Assembly: GCF_051401765.1 (NCBI RefSeq)
Contig: NW_027480463.1
Coordinates: 2,356,001-2,420,000, forward strand
DNA length: 64,000 nucleotides
Direction of reading: 5' to 3'
DNA from: Calliopsis andreniformis
Lineage: Eukaryota > Arthropoda > Insecta > Hymenoptera > Andrenidae
Shown here: positions 39,831 through 52,994 of the stretch, piece after piece
Position numbering within the stretch: the stretch's first letter is position 1
How the letters are laid out: the number at the start of each line of letters is the position of its first letter
Program-made: the position numbers and the translations under genes
The notes under the pieces: model-generated
What the model saw: only the letters and a program-made list of their open reading frames with translations
The model's database searches: none
What the model was told of the DNA's origin: nothing

Positions 39831-42800
39831 TCAATTCTCAATTCTCAATCCTCAGTCCTCAGTCCTCAAACCTCAATCCTCAACCCTCAGACCTCATCCT
39901 CAATCCTTAATCGACAATCCTCAATCCTCAATCTTCTATCCTCAATACTCAACCTTCAATCCTGAATCCTCAGACTTCAAACATCAATACTCAACCCTCA
40001 ATCCTCAATCCTCAATCCTCAATCCTCAATCTTCAATCCTCAATCCTCAATCCTCAATCCTCAATCCTCAATCCTCGATCCTCAAACCGCAATCTTCAAT
40101 CCCCAGTCCCAAATCCTCAATTTTCAGTACTCACTCCTCAATCCTCAATCTTCAGTCCTCAATACTCAGTCTTCAACACTCAATCCTCAATCATCGACCC
40201 GCAATCCTCATTCTTCTATCCTCAATCCTCAATCCTCAATCCTCAATCCTCAATCCTCGATCCTCAATCTTCAACCCTCAATACTCAACCTTCAATCCTC
40301 CATCCTCATTCCTCAATCCTCAATCCTCAATCCTCAATCCTCAATCTTCAATCCTCAATACTCAATCTTCAATCCTCAATCCTCAACCCTCAATCCTCAA
40401 TCCTCAATCTTAATCTTCAATCCTCAATCCTCAATCCTCAATCCTCAATCCTCAATCATCAATGTTCAATCCTCAATACCTGATCCTCAGGCTTCAATCC
40501 TCAATTATCGATCCTCAATCCTCAATCATCAATCCTCAGTCCTCAAACCTCAATCTTGAATCCCCAATCCTGAATCCTCAATCTTCAGCCCTCAGTCCTC
40601 CACAGTCAGTTGTCCATCCTCAATCCTCAATAGAATATCATGATTTCACAGTTTTCAATACTCAATACTCAACCTGCAATCTTGAAATCTGTATCCACAA
40701 ACATCAATTCTCATCACTCAACCCTCAACACTCAGTCCCCAATCCTCAATATTCAAGCCTCAATCCTCAATCCTCAATCCACAATCCTCAACCTTCAATC
40801 CTCAATACTCAATCTTCAATCCTCAATCCTCAACCCGCAATCCTCAATTCGCAATCCTCAATAGTCGATCTTCAATCCTCAATACTCAATATTCACTCCT
40901 CAATCCTCAATCCTCAATACTCAATCCTCATTCTTCAATCCTCAATACCCAATCCTCAATCTTCAACCCTCAATCCTCAATCCTCAATTCTCAATCCACA
41001 ATCCTCAGTCCTCAGTCCTCAAACCTCAAACATCAACCCTCAGCCCTCATCCTCAATCCTCAGTCCTCAATCCTCAATTCTCAATCTTCAATCCTCAATA
41101 CTCAATCTTCAATCCTCAATGCTCAGTCCTCAAATTTCAATTCTGAATCCTCAATCCGGAACCCTCAACCTTCAGCCCTCAGACCTCAACAATCAGTTGT
41201 CAATCCTCAATCCTCAATAGAATATACTCAATTCACAGTTTTCAATACTCAATACTCAATCTGCAATCTTCAAATCTCTATCCACAAACATCAATTCTCA
41301 TCACTCAACCCTCAACACTCAGTCCTCAATGTTCAATCCTCAATCCTCAATTCTCAATCTTCAATCCTGAATACTGAACCTTCAATCGTCAATCCTCAAT
41401 CCTCAGTCCTCAATCCTCAATCCTCAATCTTAATCTTCAATCCTCAGTACTCAATCTTCAATCCTCAATCCTCAATCCTCAATCCTCGATCGTCAACCTT
41501 CAATCCTCAATACTCAATCTTCAATCCTCAATCGTCAATCCTCAATCCTCAATCCTCAATCCTCATTCTTCAATCCTCAATACCCAATCCTCAATCTTCA
41601 ACCCTCAATCCTCAATCCTCAATGATCAATCCTCAATCCTCAGTCCTCAGTCCTCAAACCTCAATCCTCAACCCTCAGCCCTCATCCTCAATCCTCAATC
41701 CTCAATTCTCAATTCTCAATCTTCAATCCTCAATACTCAATCTTCAATCCTCAATGCTCAGTCCTCAAATTTCAATTCTGAATCCTCAATCCGGAATCCT
41801 CAATCTTCAGCCCTCAGTCCTCAACAATCAGTTGTCAATCCTCAATCCTCAATAGAATATACTCAATACACAGTTTTCAATACTCAATACTCAATCTGCA
41901 ATCTTCAAATCTCTATCCACAAACATCAATTCTCATCACTCAACCCTCAACACTTAGTCCTCAACGCTCAATCCTCAACCCTCAATTCTCAATCTTCAAT
42001 CCTCAACATTGAACCTTCAATCCTCAATCCTCAATCCTCAGTCCTCAATCCTCAATCCTCAATCTTAATCTTCAATCCTCAGTACTCAATCTTCAATCCT
42101 CAATCCTCAATCCTCAATCCTCAATCCTCAATCTTCAATCCTCAATACTCAATCTTCAATCCTCAATCCTCAATCCTCAATCCTCAATCCTCAATCCCCA
42201 ATATTAATCTTCAATCCTCAGTACTAAATCATCAAGCCTCAATCCTCAATTCTCAATCCTCAATCCTCTACCTTCAATCCTCAATACTCATTCTTCAATC
42301 CTCAATCCTCAATCCTCAATCCTCAATCCTCAATCGTCAATCTTCAATCCTCAATACTCAATCTTCAATCCTCAATCCTCAATACTCAATACTCAATCCT
42401 CATTCTACAATCCTCAATACCCAATCCTCAATCTTCAATCCTCAATCTTCAATCATCAATATTCAATCTTCAATCCTCAATCCTCAATCCTCAATACTCA
42501 ATCCTCAATCCTCAATGTTCTATCCTCAGTACGCAATCCTCAATCTTCAATCCTCAATCCTCAATCCTCAATCCTCAATCCTCAATCCTCAATCTCAATC
42601 TTCAATCCTCAACACTCAATATTCAATCCTCATTCTTCAATCCTCAATACCCAATCCTCAATCTTCAATCCTCAATCCTCAATCCTCAGTTCGCAATCCT
42701 CAATCCTCAATCCTCAGACCTCAGGCATCAACACTAAACCCTCAGTCCTCGTTCTCAATCCACAACCCTCAATCCTCGATCCTCAATCTTCAATCATCAA

Positions 42801-45397
42801 TATTCAACCTTCAATCCTCAATCCTCAATCCTCAATACTCAATCCTCAATCCTCAATGTTCTATCCTCAATACGCAATCCTCAATCTTCAATCCTCAATC
42901 CTCAATCCTCAATCCTCAATCCTCAACCCTCAATCTTAATCTTCAATCCTCAATACTCAGTCTGCAATCCTCAATCCTCAATCCTCCATCTTCAACCCTC
43001 AATCCTCAAGCGTCAATCCTCAGTCCTCACTCCTCAATCCTCATTCTTCAATCTTCAATACCGAATCCTGAATCTTCAATCCTCAATCCTCAATCCTCAA
43101 TCCTCAATCCTCAATCTTCATCTTCAATCCTCAGTACTCAATCTTCAATCCTCAATCCACAATCCTCAATCCTCAATCCTCAATCTTCAATACCCAATAC
43201 TCAATCTTCAATCCTCAATCCTCAATCCTCAATCCTCAATCCTCAATCCTCAATCCTCAATCGTCAATCTTCAATCCTCAATACTCAATCTTCAATCCTC
43301 AATCCTCAATACTCAATACTCAATCCTCATTCATCAATCCTCAATACCTAATCCTCAATCTTCAATCCTCAACCCTCAATCCTCAATCCTCAATACTCAA
43401 TACTCAATCCTCATTCTTCAATCCTCAGTACCCAATCCTCAATCTTCAACCCTCAATCCTCAGACCACAAACATCAACACTCAACCCTCAGTCCTCGTCC
43501 TCAATCCTCAACCCCCAATACTCAATCCTCAATCTTCAATTCTCAATCCTCAATCCTCAAGCCACAATCCTGAATCCTCAATCCTGAATCCTCAACCTTC
43601 AGCCCTCAGTCCTCAACAATCAGTTGTCAATCCTCAATCCTCAAGAGAATATCATCAATTCACAGTTTTCAATACTCAATACTCAATCTGCAATCTTCAA
43701 ATCTCTATCCACAAACATCAATTCTCTTCACTCAACCCTCAACACTCAGTCTTCAATCCTCAATACTCAATCCTCAATCCTCAATCCTCATTCTTCAATC
43801 CTGAATACCCAACTCTCAATCTTCAATCCTCAATCCTCAATCCTCAATTCTCAATCCTCAATCCTCAGACCTCAAACAGCAATACTCAACCCTCAGTCCT
43901 CGTCCTCAATCCGCAACCATCAATCCTCAATCCTCAATATTCAATCATCAATATTCAATCTTCAGTCCTCAATCCTCAATCCTCAATCCTCAATCCTCAA
44001 TGTTCAATCCGCAATACCCAATCCTCAATCTTCTATCCGCAATCCTCAATCCTCAATGCTCAATCCTCAATCCTCAATCCTCAATATTCAATCCTCAATA
44101 CTCAATCTTCAATCCTCAATCCTCAATCCTCAATCGTCAATCCTCATTCTTCAATCCTCAACACCCAATCCTCAATCTTCAATCCTCAATCCTCAATCCT
44201 CAATTCTCAATCCTCAATCCTCAATCCTCAGACCTCAAACATCAATACTCAACCCTCAGTCCTCGTCCTCAATCCACAACCCTCAATCCTCGATCCTCAA
44301 TCTTCAATCATCAATATTCAATCTTCAATCCTCAATCCTCAATCCTCAACCCTCAATCCTCAATCCTCAACCTTAATCTTCAATCCTCAGTAATCAATCT
44401 TCAATCCTCAATGCTGAAACCTCAGTCCTCAATCCTCAATCTTCAATCCTCTGTCCTTAGTCCTCAAACCTCAATCCTCAACCCTCAGCCCTCATCCTCA
44501 ATCCTCAATCCTCAATCCTCAATTCTCAATCTTCAATCCTCAATACTCAATCTTCAATCCTCAATGCTCAGTCCTCAAATTTCAATTCTGAATCCTCAAT
44601 CCGGAACCCTCAATCTTCAGCCCTCAGTCCTCAACAATCAGTTGTCCATCCTCAATCCTCAGTACAATATACTGAATTCACAGTTTTCAATACTCAATAC
44701 TCGATCTGCAATCTTCAAATCTCTATCCACAAACATCAATTCTCATCATTCAACCCTCAACACTCAGTCCTCAATGTTCAATCCACAATCCTCAATTCTC
44801 AATCTTCACACCTCAAACCTCAATCCTCAATCCTCAATGTTCAATCCTCAGTACCCAATCCTCAGTCTTCAATCCTCAATCCTCAGTCCTCAATCCTCAA
44901 TCCTCAATCCTCAATCCTCAGTCCTCAAACCTCAATCCTCAATCCCCAATCCTGAATCCTCAATCTTCAGCCCTCAGTCCTCCACAGTCAGTGGTCCATC
45001 CTCAATCCTCAATAGAATATCATGATTTCACAGTTTTCAATACTCAATACTCAACCTGCAATCTTCAAATCTCTATCCACAAACATCAATACTCATCACT
45101 CAACCCTCAAAACTCAGTCCCCAATCCTCAATATTCAAGCCTCAATCCTCAATCCTCAATCCACAATCCTCAACCTTCAATCCTCAATACTCAATCTTCA
45201 ATCCTCAATCCTCAATACGCAATCCTCAATTCGCAATCCTCAATAGTCGATCTTCAATCCTCAATACTCAATATTCACTCCTCAATCCTCAATCCTCAAT
45301 CCTCAATCCTCATTCTTCAATCCTCAATACCCAATCCTCAATCTTCAACCCTCAATCCTCAATCCTCAATTCTCAATCCTCAATCTTCAACCCTCAA

Positions 45398-46725
45398 TCT
45401 TCAGCCCTCAGACCTCAACAATCAGTTGTCAATCCTCAATCCTCAATAGAATATACTCAATTCACAGTTTTCAATACTCAATACTCAATCTGCAGTCTTC
45501 AAATCTGTATCCACAAACATCAATTCTCATCACTCAACCCTCAACACTCAGTCCTCAATGTTCAATCCTCAATCCTCAATTCTCAATCTTCAGTCCTCAA
45601 TACTGAACCTTCAATCGTCAATCCTCAATCCTCAGCCCTCAATCCTCAATCCTCAATCTTAATCTTCAATCCTCAGTACTCAATCTTCAATCCTCAATCC
45701 ACAATCCTCAATCCTCAATCCTCAATCTTCAATACCCAATACTCAATCTTCAATCCTCAATCCTCAATCCTAAATCCTCAATACTCAATACTCAACCCTC
45801 ATTCTTCAATCCTCAGTACCCAATCCTCAATCTTCAACCCTCAATCCTCAGACCACAAACATCAACACTCAACCCTCAGTCCTCGTCCTCAATCCTCAAA
45901 CCCCAATACTCAATCCTCAATCTTCAATTCTCAATCCTCAATCCTCAATCCACAATCCTGAATCCTCAATCCTGAATCCTCAACCTTCAGCCCTCAGTCC
46001 TCAACAATCAGTTGTCAATCCTCAATCCTCAATAGAATATACTCAATACACAGTTTTCAATACTCAATACTCAATCTGCAATCTTCAAATCTGTATCCAC
46101 AAACATCAATTCTCATCACTCAACCCTCAACACTCAGTCCTCAACGCTCAATCCTCAATCCTCAATTCTCAATCTTCAGTCCTCAATACTGAACCTTCAA
46201 TCGTCAATCCTCAATCCTCAGCCCTCAATCCTCAATCCTCAATCTTAATCTTCAATCCTCAGTACTCAATCTTCAATCCTCAATCCACAATCCTCAATCC
46301 TCAATCCTCAATCTTCAATACCCAATACTCAATCTTCAATCCTCAATCCTCAATCCTAAATCCTCAATACTCAATACTCAACCCTCATTCTTCAATCCTC
46401 AGTACCCAATCCTCAATCTTCAACCCTCAATCCTCAGACCACAAACATCAACACTCAACCCTCAGTCCTCGTCCTCAATCCTCAAACCCCAATACTCAAT
46501 CCTCAATCTTCAATTCTCAATCCTCAATCCTCAATCCACAATCCTGAATCCTCAATCCTGAATCCTCAACCTTCAGCCCTCAGTCCTCAACAATCAGTTG
46601 TCAATCCTCAATCCTCAAGAGAATATCATCAATACACAGTTTTCAATACTCAATACTCAATCTGCAACCTTCAAATCTCTATCCACAAACATCAATTCTC
46701 TTCACTCAACCCTCAACACTCAGTC
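45398..46725 (+). repeat. Extra 586-bp step in R2
   Basis: Block cores at 45464, 46050 and 46636 are spaced exactly 586 bp apart. R1 (37820/38406), R3 (55944/56530) and R4 (63410/63996) have only one such step. The middle block is type 3, unlike both neighbours (types 2 and 5), although the sequence around it matches the surrounding copies. Confidence 0.82.
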
Positions 46726-49700
46726 TTCAATCCTCAACCCTCAATCCTCAATCCTCAACCTTAATCTTCAATCCACAGTACTCAATCTTCAATCCTCAAT
46801 GCTGAATCCTCAGTCCTCAATCCTCAATCTTCAATCCTCTGTCCTTAGTCCTCAAACCTCAATCCTCAACCCTCAGCCCTCATCCTCAATCCTCAATCCT
46901 CAATCCTCAATTCTCAATCTTCAATCCTCAATACTCAATCTTCAATCCTCAATGCTCAGTCCTCAAATTTCAATTCTGAATCCTCAATCCGGAACCCTCA
47001 ATCTTCAGCCCTCAGTCCTCAACAATCAGTTGTCCATCCTCAATCCTCAATAGAACATCATGATTTCACAGTTTTCAATACTCAATACTCAACCTGCAAT
47101 CTTCAAATCTCTATCCACAAACATCAATACTCATCACTCAACCCTCAAAACTCAGTCCCCAATCCTCAATATTCAAGCCTCAATCCTCAATCCTCAATCC
47201 ACAATCCTCAACCTTCAATCCTCAATACTCAATCTTCAATCCTCAATCCTCAACCCGCAATCCTCAATTCGCAATCCTCAATAGTCGATCTTCAATCCTC
47301 GATACTCAATATTCACTCCTCAATCCTCAATCCTCAATCCTCAATCCTCATTCTTCAATCCTCAATACCCAATCCTCAATCTTCAACCCTCAATCCTCAA
47401 TCCTCAATTCTCAATCCTCAATCTTCAACCCTCAATCTTCAGCCCTCAGACCTCAACGATCAGTTGTCAATCCTCAATCCTCAATAGAATATACTCAATT
47501 CGCAGTTTTCAATACTCAACACTCAATCTGCAGTCTTCAAATCTGTATACACAAACATCAATTCTCATCACTCAACCCTCAACACTCAGTCCTCAATGTT
47601 CAATCCTCAATCCTCAATTCTCAATCTTCAATCCTCAATACTGAACCTTCAATCGTCAATCCTCAATCCTCAGTCCTCAATCCTCAATCCTCAATCTTAA
47701 TCTTCAATCCTCAGTACTGAATCTTCAATCCTCAATCCTCAATCCTCAATCCTCAATCCTCAATCCTCAATCCTCATTCTTCAATCCTCAATACCCAATC
47801 CTCAATCTTCAATCCTCAATCCTCAATCCTCATTCTTCAATCCTCAATACCCAATCCTCAATCTTCAACCCTCAATCCTCAATCCTCAATCCTCAATCCT
47901 CATTCTTCAATCCTCAATACCCAATCCTCAATCTTCAATCCTCAATCCTCAATCCTCAATCCTCAATCCCCAATCCTCAATCCTCAATCCTCAATCCTCA
48001 ATCCTCATTCTTCAATCCTCAATACCCAATCCTCAATCTTCAATCCTCAATCCTCAATCCTCAATTCTCAATTCTCAATCCTCAGTCCTCAGTCCTCAAA
48101 CCTCAATCCTCAACCCTCAGACCTCATCCTCAATCCTTAATCGACAATCCTCAATCCTCAATCTTCTATCCTCAATACTCAACCTTCAATCCTGAATCCT
48201 CAGACTTCAAACATCAATACTCAACCCTCAGTCCTCGTCCTCAATCCACAACCCTCAATCCTCAATCCTCAATATTCAGACGTTAATATTCAACCTTCAA
48301 TCCTCAATCCTCAATCCTCTATCCTCAACACTCAATACTCAATCTTCAATCCTCAATCCTCAATCCTCAATCCTCAATCCTCAATCTTAATCTTCAATCC
48401 TCAATCCTCAATCCTCAATCCTCAATCCTCAATCCTCAATCATCAATGTTCAATCCTCAATACCCGATCCTCAGGCTTCAATCCTCAAACCTCGATCCTC
48501 AATCCTCAATCCTCAATCATCAATCCTCAGTCCTCAAACCTCAATCTTGAATCCTCAATCCTGAATCCTCAATCTTCAGCCCTCAGTCCTCAAGAATCAG
48601 TGGTCCATCCTCAATCCTCAACAGAGTACCATGATTTCACAGTTTTCAATACTCAATACTCAACCTGCAATCTTCAAATCTCTATCCACAAACATCAATT
48701 CTCATCACTCAACCCTCAACACTCAGTCCCCAATCCTCAATATTCAAGCCTCAATCCTCAATCCTCAATCCACAATCCTCAACCTTCAATCCTCAATACT
48801 CAATCTTCAATCCTCAATCCTCAATCCTCAATCCTCAATTCGCAATCCTCAATAGTCAATCTTCAATCCTCAATACTCAATATTCAATCCTCAATCCTCA
48901 ATCCTCAATCCTCAATCCTCATTCTTCGATCCTCAATACCCAATCCTCAATCTTCAATCCTCAATCCTCAATCCTCTGTCCTTAGTCCTCAAACCTCAAT
49001 CCTCAACCCTCAGCCCTCATCCTCAATCCTCAATCCTCAATCCTCAATTCTCAATCTTCAATCCTCAATACTCAATCTTCAATCCTCAGTGCTCAGTCCT
49101 CAAATTTCAATTCTGAATCCTCAATCCGGAACCCTCAATCTTCAGCCCTCAGTCCTCAACAATCAGTTGTCAATCCTCAGTCCTCAATAGAATATACTCA
49201 ATTCACAGTTTTCAATACTCAATACTCAATCTGCAGTCTTCAAATCTGTATCCACAAACATCAATTCTCATCACTCAACCCTCAACACTCAGTCCTCAAT
49301 GTTCAATCCTCAATCCTCAATTCTCAATCTTCAATCCTGAATACTGAACCTTCAATCGTCAATCCTCAATCCTCAGTCCTCAATCCTCAATCCTCAATCT
49401 TAATCTTCAATCCTCAGTACTCAATCTTCAATCCTCAATCCTCAATCCTCAATCCTCGATCGTCAACCTTCAATCCTCAATACTCAATCTTCAATCCTCA
49501 ATCGTCAATCCTCAATCCTCAATCCTCAATCCTCATTCTTCAATCCTCAATACCCAATCCTCAATCTTCAACCCTCAATCCTCAATCCTCAATGATCAAT
49601 CCTCAATCCTCACTCCTCAGTCCTCAAACCTCAATCCTCAACCCTCAGCCCTCATCCTCAATCCTCAATCCTCAATTCTCAATTCTCAATCTTCAATCCT

Positions 49701-51463
49701 CAATACTCAATCTTCAATCCTCAATGCTCAGTCCTCAAATTTCAATTCTGAATCCTCAATCCGGAATCCTCAATCTTCAGCCCTCAGTCCTCAACAATCA
49801 GTTGTCAATCCTCAATCCTCAATAGAATATACTCAATACACAGTTTTCAATACTCAATACTCAATCTGCAATCTTCAAATCTCTATCCACAAACATCAAT
49901 TCTCATCACTCAACCCTCAACACTTAGTCCTCAACGCTCAATCCTCAACCCTCAATTCTCAATCTTCAATCCTCAACATTGAACCTTCAATCCTCAATCC
50001 TCAATCCTCAGTCCTCAATCCTCAATCCTCAATCTTAATCTTCAATCCTCAGTACTCAATCTTCAATCCTCAATCCTCAATCCTCAATCCTCAATCCTCA
50101 ATCTTCAATCCTCAATACTCAATCTTCAATCCTCAATCCTCAATCCTCAATCCTCAATCCTCAATCCCCAATATTAATCTTCAATCCTCAGTACTAAATC
50201 ATCAAGCCTCAATCCTCAATTCTCAATCCTCAATCCTCTACCTTCAATCCTCAATACTCATTCTTCAATCCTCAATCCTCAATCCTCAATCCTCAATCCT
50301 CAATCGTCAATCTTCAATCCTCAATACTCAATCTTCAATCCTCAATCCTCAATACTCAATACTCAATCCTCAGTCCTCAGTCCTCAAACCTCAATCCTCA
50401 ACCCTCAGCCCTCATCCTCAATCCTCAATCCTCAATCCTCAATTCTCAATCTTCAATCCTCAATACTCAATCTTCAATCCTCAATGCTCAGTCCTCAAGT
50501 TTCAATTCTGAATCCTCAATCCGGAATCCTCAATCTTCAGCCCTCAGTCCTCAACAATCAGTTGTCAATCCTCAATCCTCAATAGATTATACTCAATTCA
50601 CAGTTTTCAATACTCAATACTCAATCTGCAATCTTCAAATCTCTATCCACAAACATCAATTCTCATCACTCAACCCTCAACACTCAGTCCTCAACGCTCA
50701 ATCCTCAACCCTCAATTCTCAATCTTCAATCCTCAATACTGAACCTTCAATCCTCAATCCTCAATCCTCAGTCCTCAATCCTCAATCCTCAATCTTAATC
50801 TTCAATCCTCAGTACTCAATCTTCAATCCTCAATCCTCAATCCTCAATCCTCAATCCTCAATCTTCAATCCTCAATACTCAATCTTCAATCCTCAATCCT
50901 CAATCCTCAATCCTCAATCCTCAATCCTCAATCCCCAATCTTAATCTTCAATCCTCAGTACTCAATCATCAAGCCTCAATCCTCAATTCTCAATCCTCAA
51001 TCCTCTACCTTCAATCCTCAATACTCATTCTTCAATCCTCAATCCTCAATCCACAATCCTCAATCCTCAATCCTCAATCCTCAATCCCCAATCTTAATCT
51101 TCAATCCTCAGTACTCAATCATCAAGCCTCAATCCTCAATTCTCAATCCTCAATCCTCTACCTTCAATCCTCAATACTCAATATTCAGTCCTCAATCCTC
51201 AATACTCAATCCTCAATCCTCAATCCTCAATCCTCAATCGTCAACCTTCAATCCTCAATACTCAATCTTCAATCCTCAATCCTCAATACTCAATACTCAA
51301 TCCTCATTCTACAATCCTCAATACCCAATCCTCAATCTTCAATCCTCAATCTTCAATCATCAATATTCAATCTTCAATCCTCAATCCTCAATCCTCAATA
51401 CTCAATCCTCAATCCTCAATGTTCTATCCTCAGTACGCAATCCTCAATCTTCAATCCTCAATC

Positions 51464-52994
51464 CTCAATTCTCAATCCTCAACCCTCAGTCCTCAGTCCT
51501 CAAACCTCAATCATCAACCCTCAGCCCTCATCCTCAGTCCTCAATCCTCAATCCTCAATTCTCAATCTTCAATCCTCAATACTCAATCTTCAATCCTCAA
51601 TGCTCAGTCCTCAAATTTCAATTCTGAATCCTCAATACGGAACCCTCAATCTTCAGCCCTCAGACCTCAACAATCAGTTGTCAATCCTCAGTCCTCAATA
51701 GAATATACTCAATTCACAGTTTTCAATACTCAATACTCAATCTGCAGTCTTCAAATCTGTATCCACAAACATCAATTCTCATCACTCAACCCTCAACACT
51801 CAGTCCTCAATGTTCAATCCTCAATCCTCAATTCTCAATCTTCAATCCTGAATACTGAACCTTCAATCGTCAATCCTCAATCCTCAGTCCTCAATCCTCA
51901 ATCCTCAATCTTAATCTTCAATCCTCAGTACTCAATCTTCAATCCTCAATCCTCAATCCTCAATCCTCGATCGTCAACCTTCAATCCTCAATACTCAATC
52001 TTCAATCCTCAATCGTCAATCCTCAATCCTCAATCCTCAATCCTCATTCTTCAATCCTCAATACCCAATCCTCAATCTTCAACCCTCAATCCTCAATCCT
52101 CAATGATCAATCCTCAATCCTCAGTCCTCAGTCCTCAAACCTCAATCCTCAACCCTCAGCCCTCATCCTCAATCCTCAATCCTCAATTCTCAATTCTCAA
52201 TCTTCAATCCTCAATACTCAATCTTCAATCCTCAATGCTCAGTCCTCAAATTTCAATTCTGAATCCTCAATCCGGAATCCTCAATCTTCAGCCCTCAGTC
52301 CTCAACAATCAGTTGTCAATCCTCAATCCTCAATAGAATATACTCAATACACAGTTTTCAATACTCAATACTCATCTGCAATCTTCAAATCTCTATCCAC
52401 AAACATCAATTCTCATCACTCAACCCTCAACACTTAGTCCTCAACGCTCAATCCTCAACCCTCAATTCTCAATCTTCAATCCTCAACATTGAACCTTCAA
52501 TCCTCAATCCTCAATCCTCAGTCCTCAATCCTCAATCCTCAATCTTAATCTTCAATCCTCAGTACTCAATCTTCAATCCTCAATCCTCAATCCTCAATCC
52601 TCAATCCTCAATCTTCAATCCTCAATACTCAATCTTCAATCCTCAATCCTCAATCCTCAATCCTCAATCCTCAATCCCCAATATTAATCTTCAATCCTCA
52701 GTACTAAATCATCAAGCCTCAATCCTCAATTCTCAATCCTCAATCCTCTACCTTCAATCCTCAATACTCATTCTTCAATCCTCAATCCTCAATCCTCAAT
52801 CCTCAATCCTCAATCGTCAATCTTCAATCCTCAATACTCAATCTTCAATCCTCAATCCTCAATACTCAATACTCAATCCTCATTCTACAATCCTCAATAC
52901 CCAATCCTCAATCTTCAATCCTCAATCTTCAATCATCAATATTCAATCTTCAATCCTCAATCCTCAATCCTCAATACTCAATCCTCAATCCTCA
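51464..52994 (+). repeat. Long-range copy of 33270-34800
   Basis: This tail of R2 matches 33270-34800 at an offset of 18194-18195 bp. It shares the private variant AATACGGAA, where most other copies read AATCCGGAA (33439 and 51628 areas), and the same local order before the type-2 block. The equivalent stretch upstream of R2 (about 40985) has different variants, so this tail is closer to the more distant copy than to the adjacent one. Confidence 0.75.

Larger units (their letters stand above)
34801..42514 (+). repeat. Right-domain higher-order unit R1
   Basis: This unit is 7714 bp. Ten 157-bp blocks have cores at 35948 (type 5), 37036 (6), 37386 (1), 37820 (2), 38406 (5), 38838 (1), 39272 (2), 40648 (1), 41235 (2) and 41870 (3). 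Relative to R2 it has an extra 70 bp near 36630-36700. It lacks a third 586-bp step after 37820, and it has a different segment at about 40.0-41.2 kb that matches the middle domain at an offset of 9802 bp (30680/40482). The start is a convenient reference point, not a biological boundary. Confidence 0.85.
42515..52994 (+). repeat. Right-domain higher-order unit R2 (longest)
   Basis: This unit is 10480 bp with fourteen blocks: 43662, 44680, 45030, 45464, 46050, 46636, 47068, 47502, 48639, 49205, 49840, 50600, 51716 and 52351. Its length exceeds R1 and R3 for two visible reasons: an extra 586-bp step (45464 to 46050 to 46636), and an added tail of about 1.5 kb (51464-52994) that repeats 33270-34800. 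It lacks the 70 bp of R1. One base is missing in the block at 52351 (CTCATCTGC instead of CTCAATCTGC). Confidence 0.85.
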
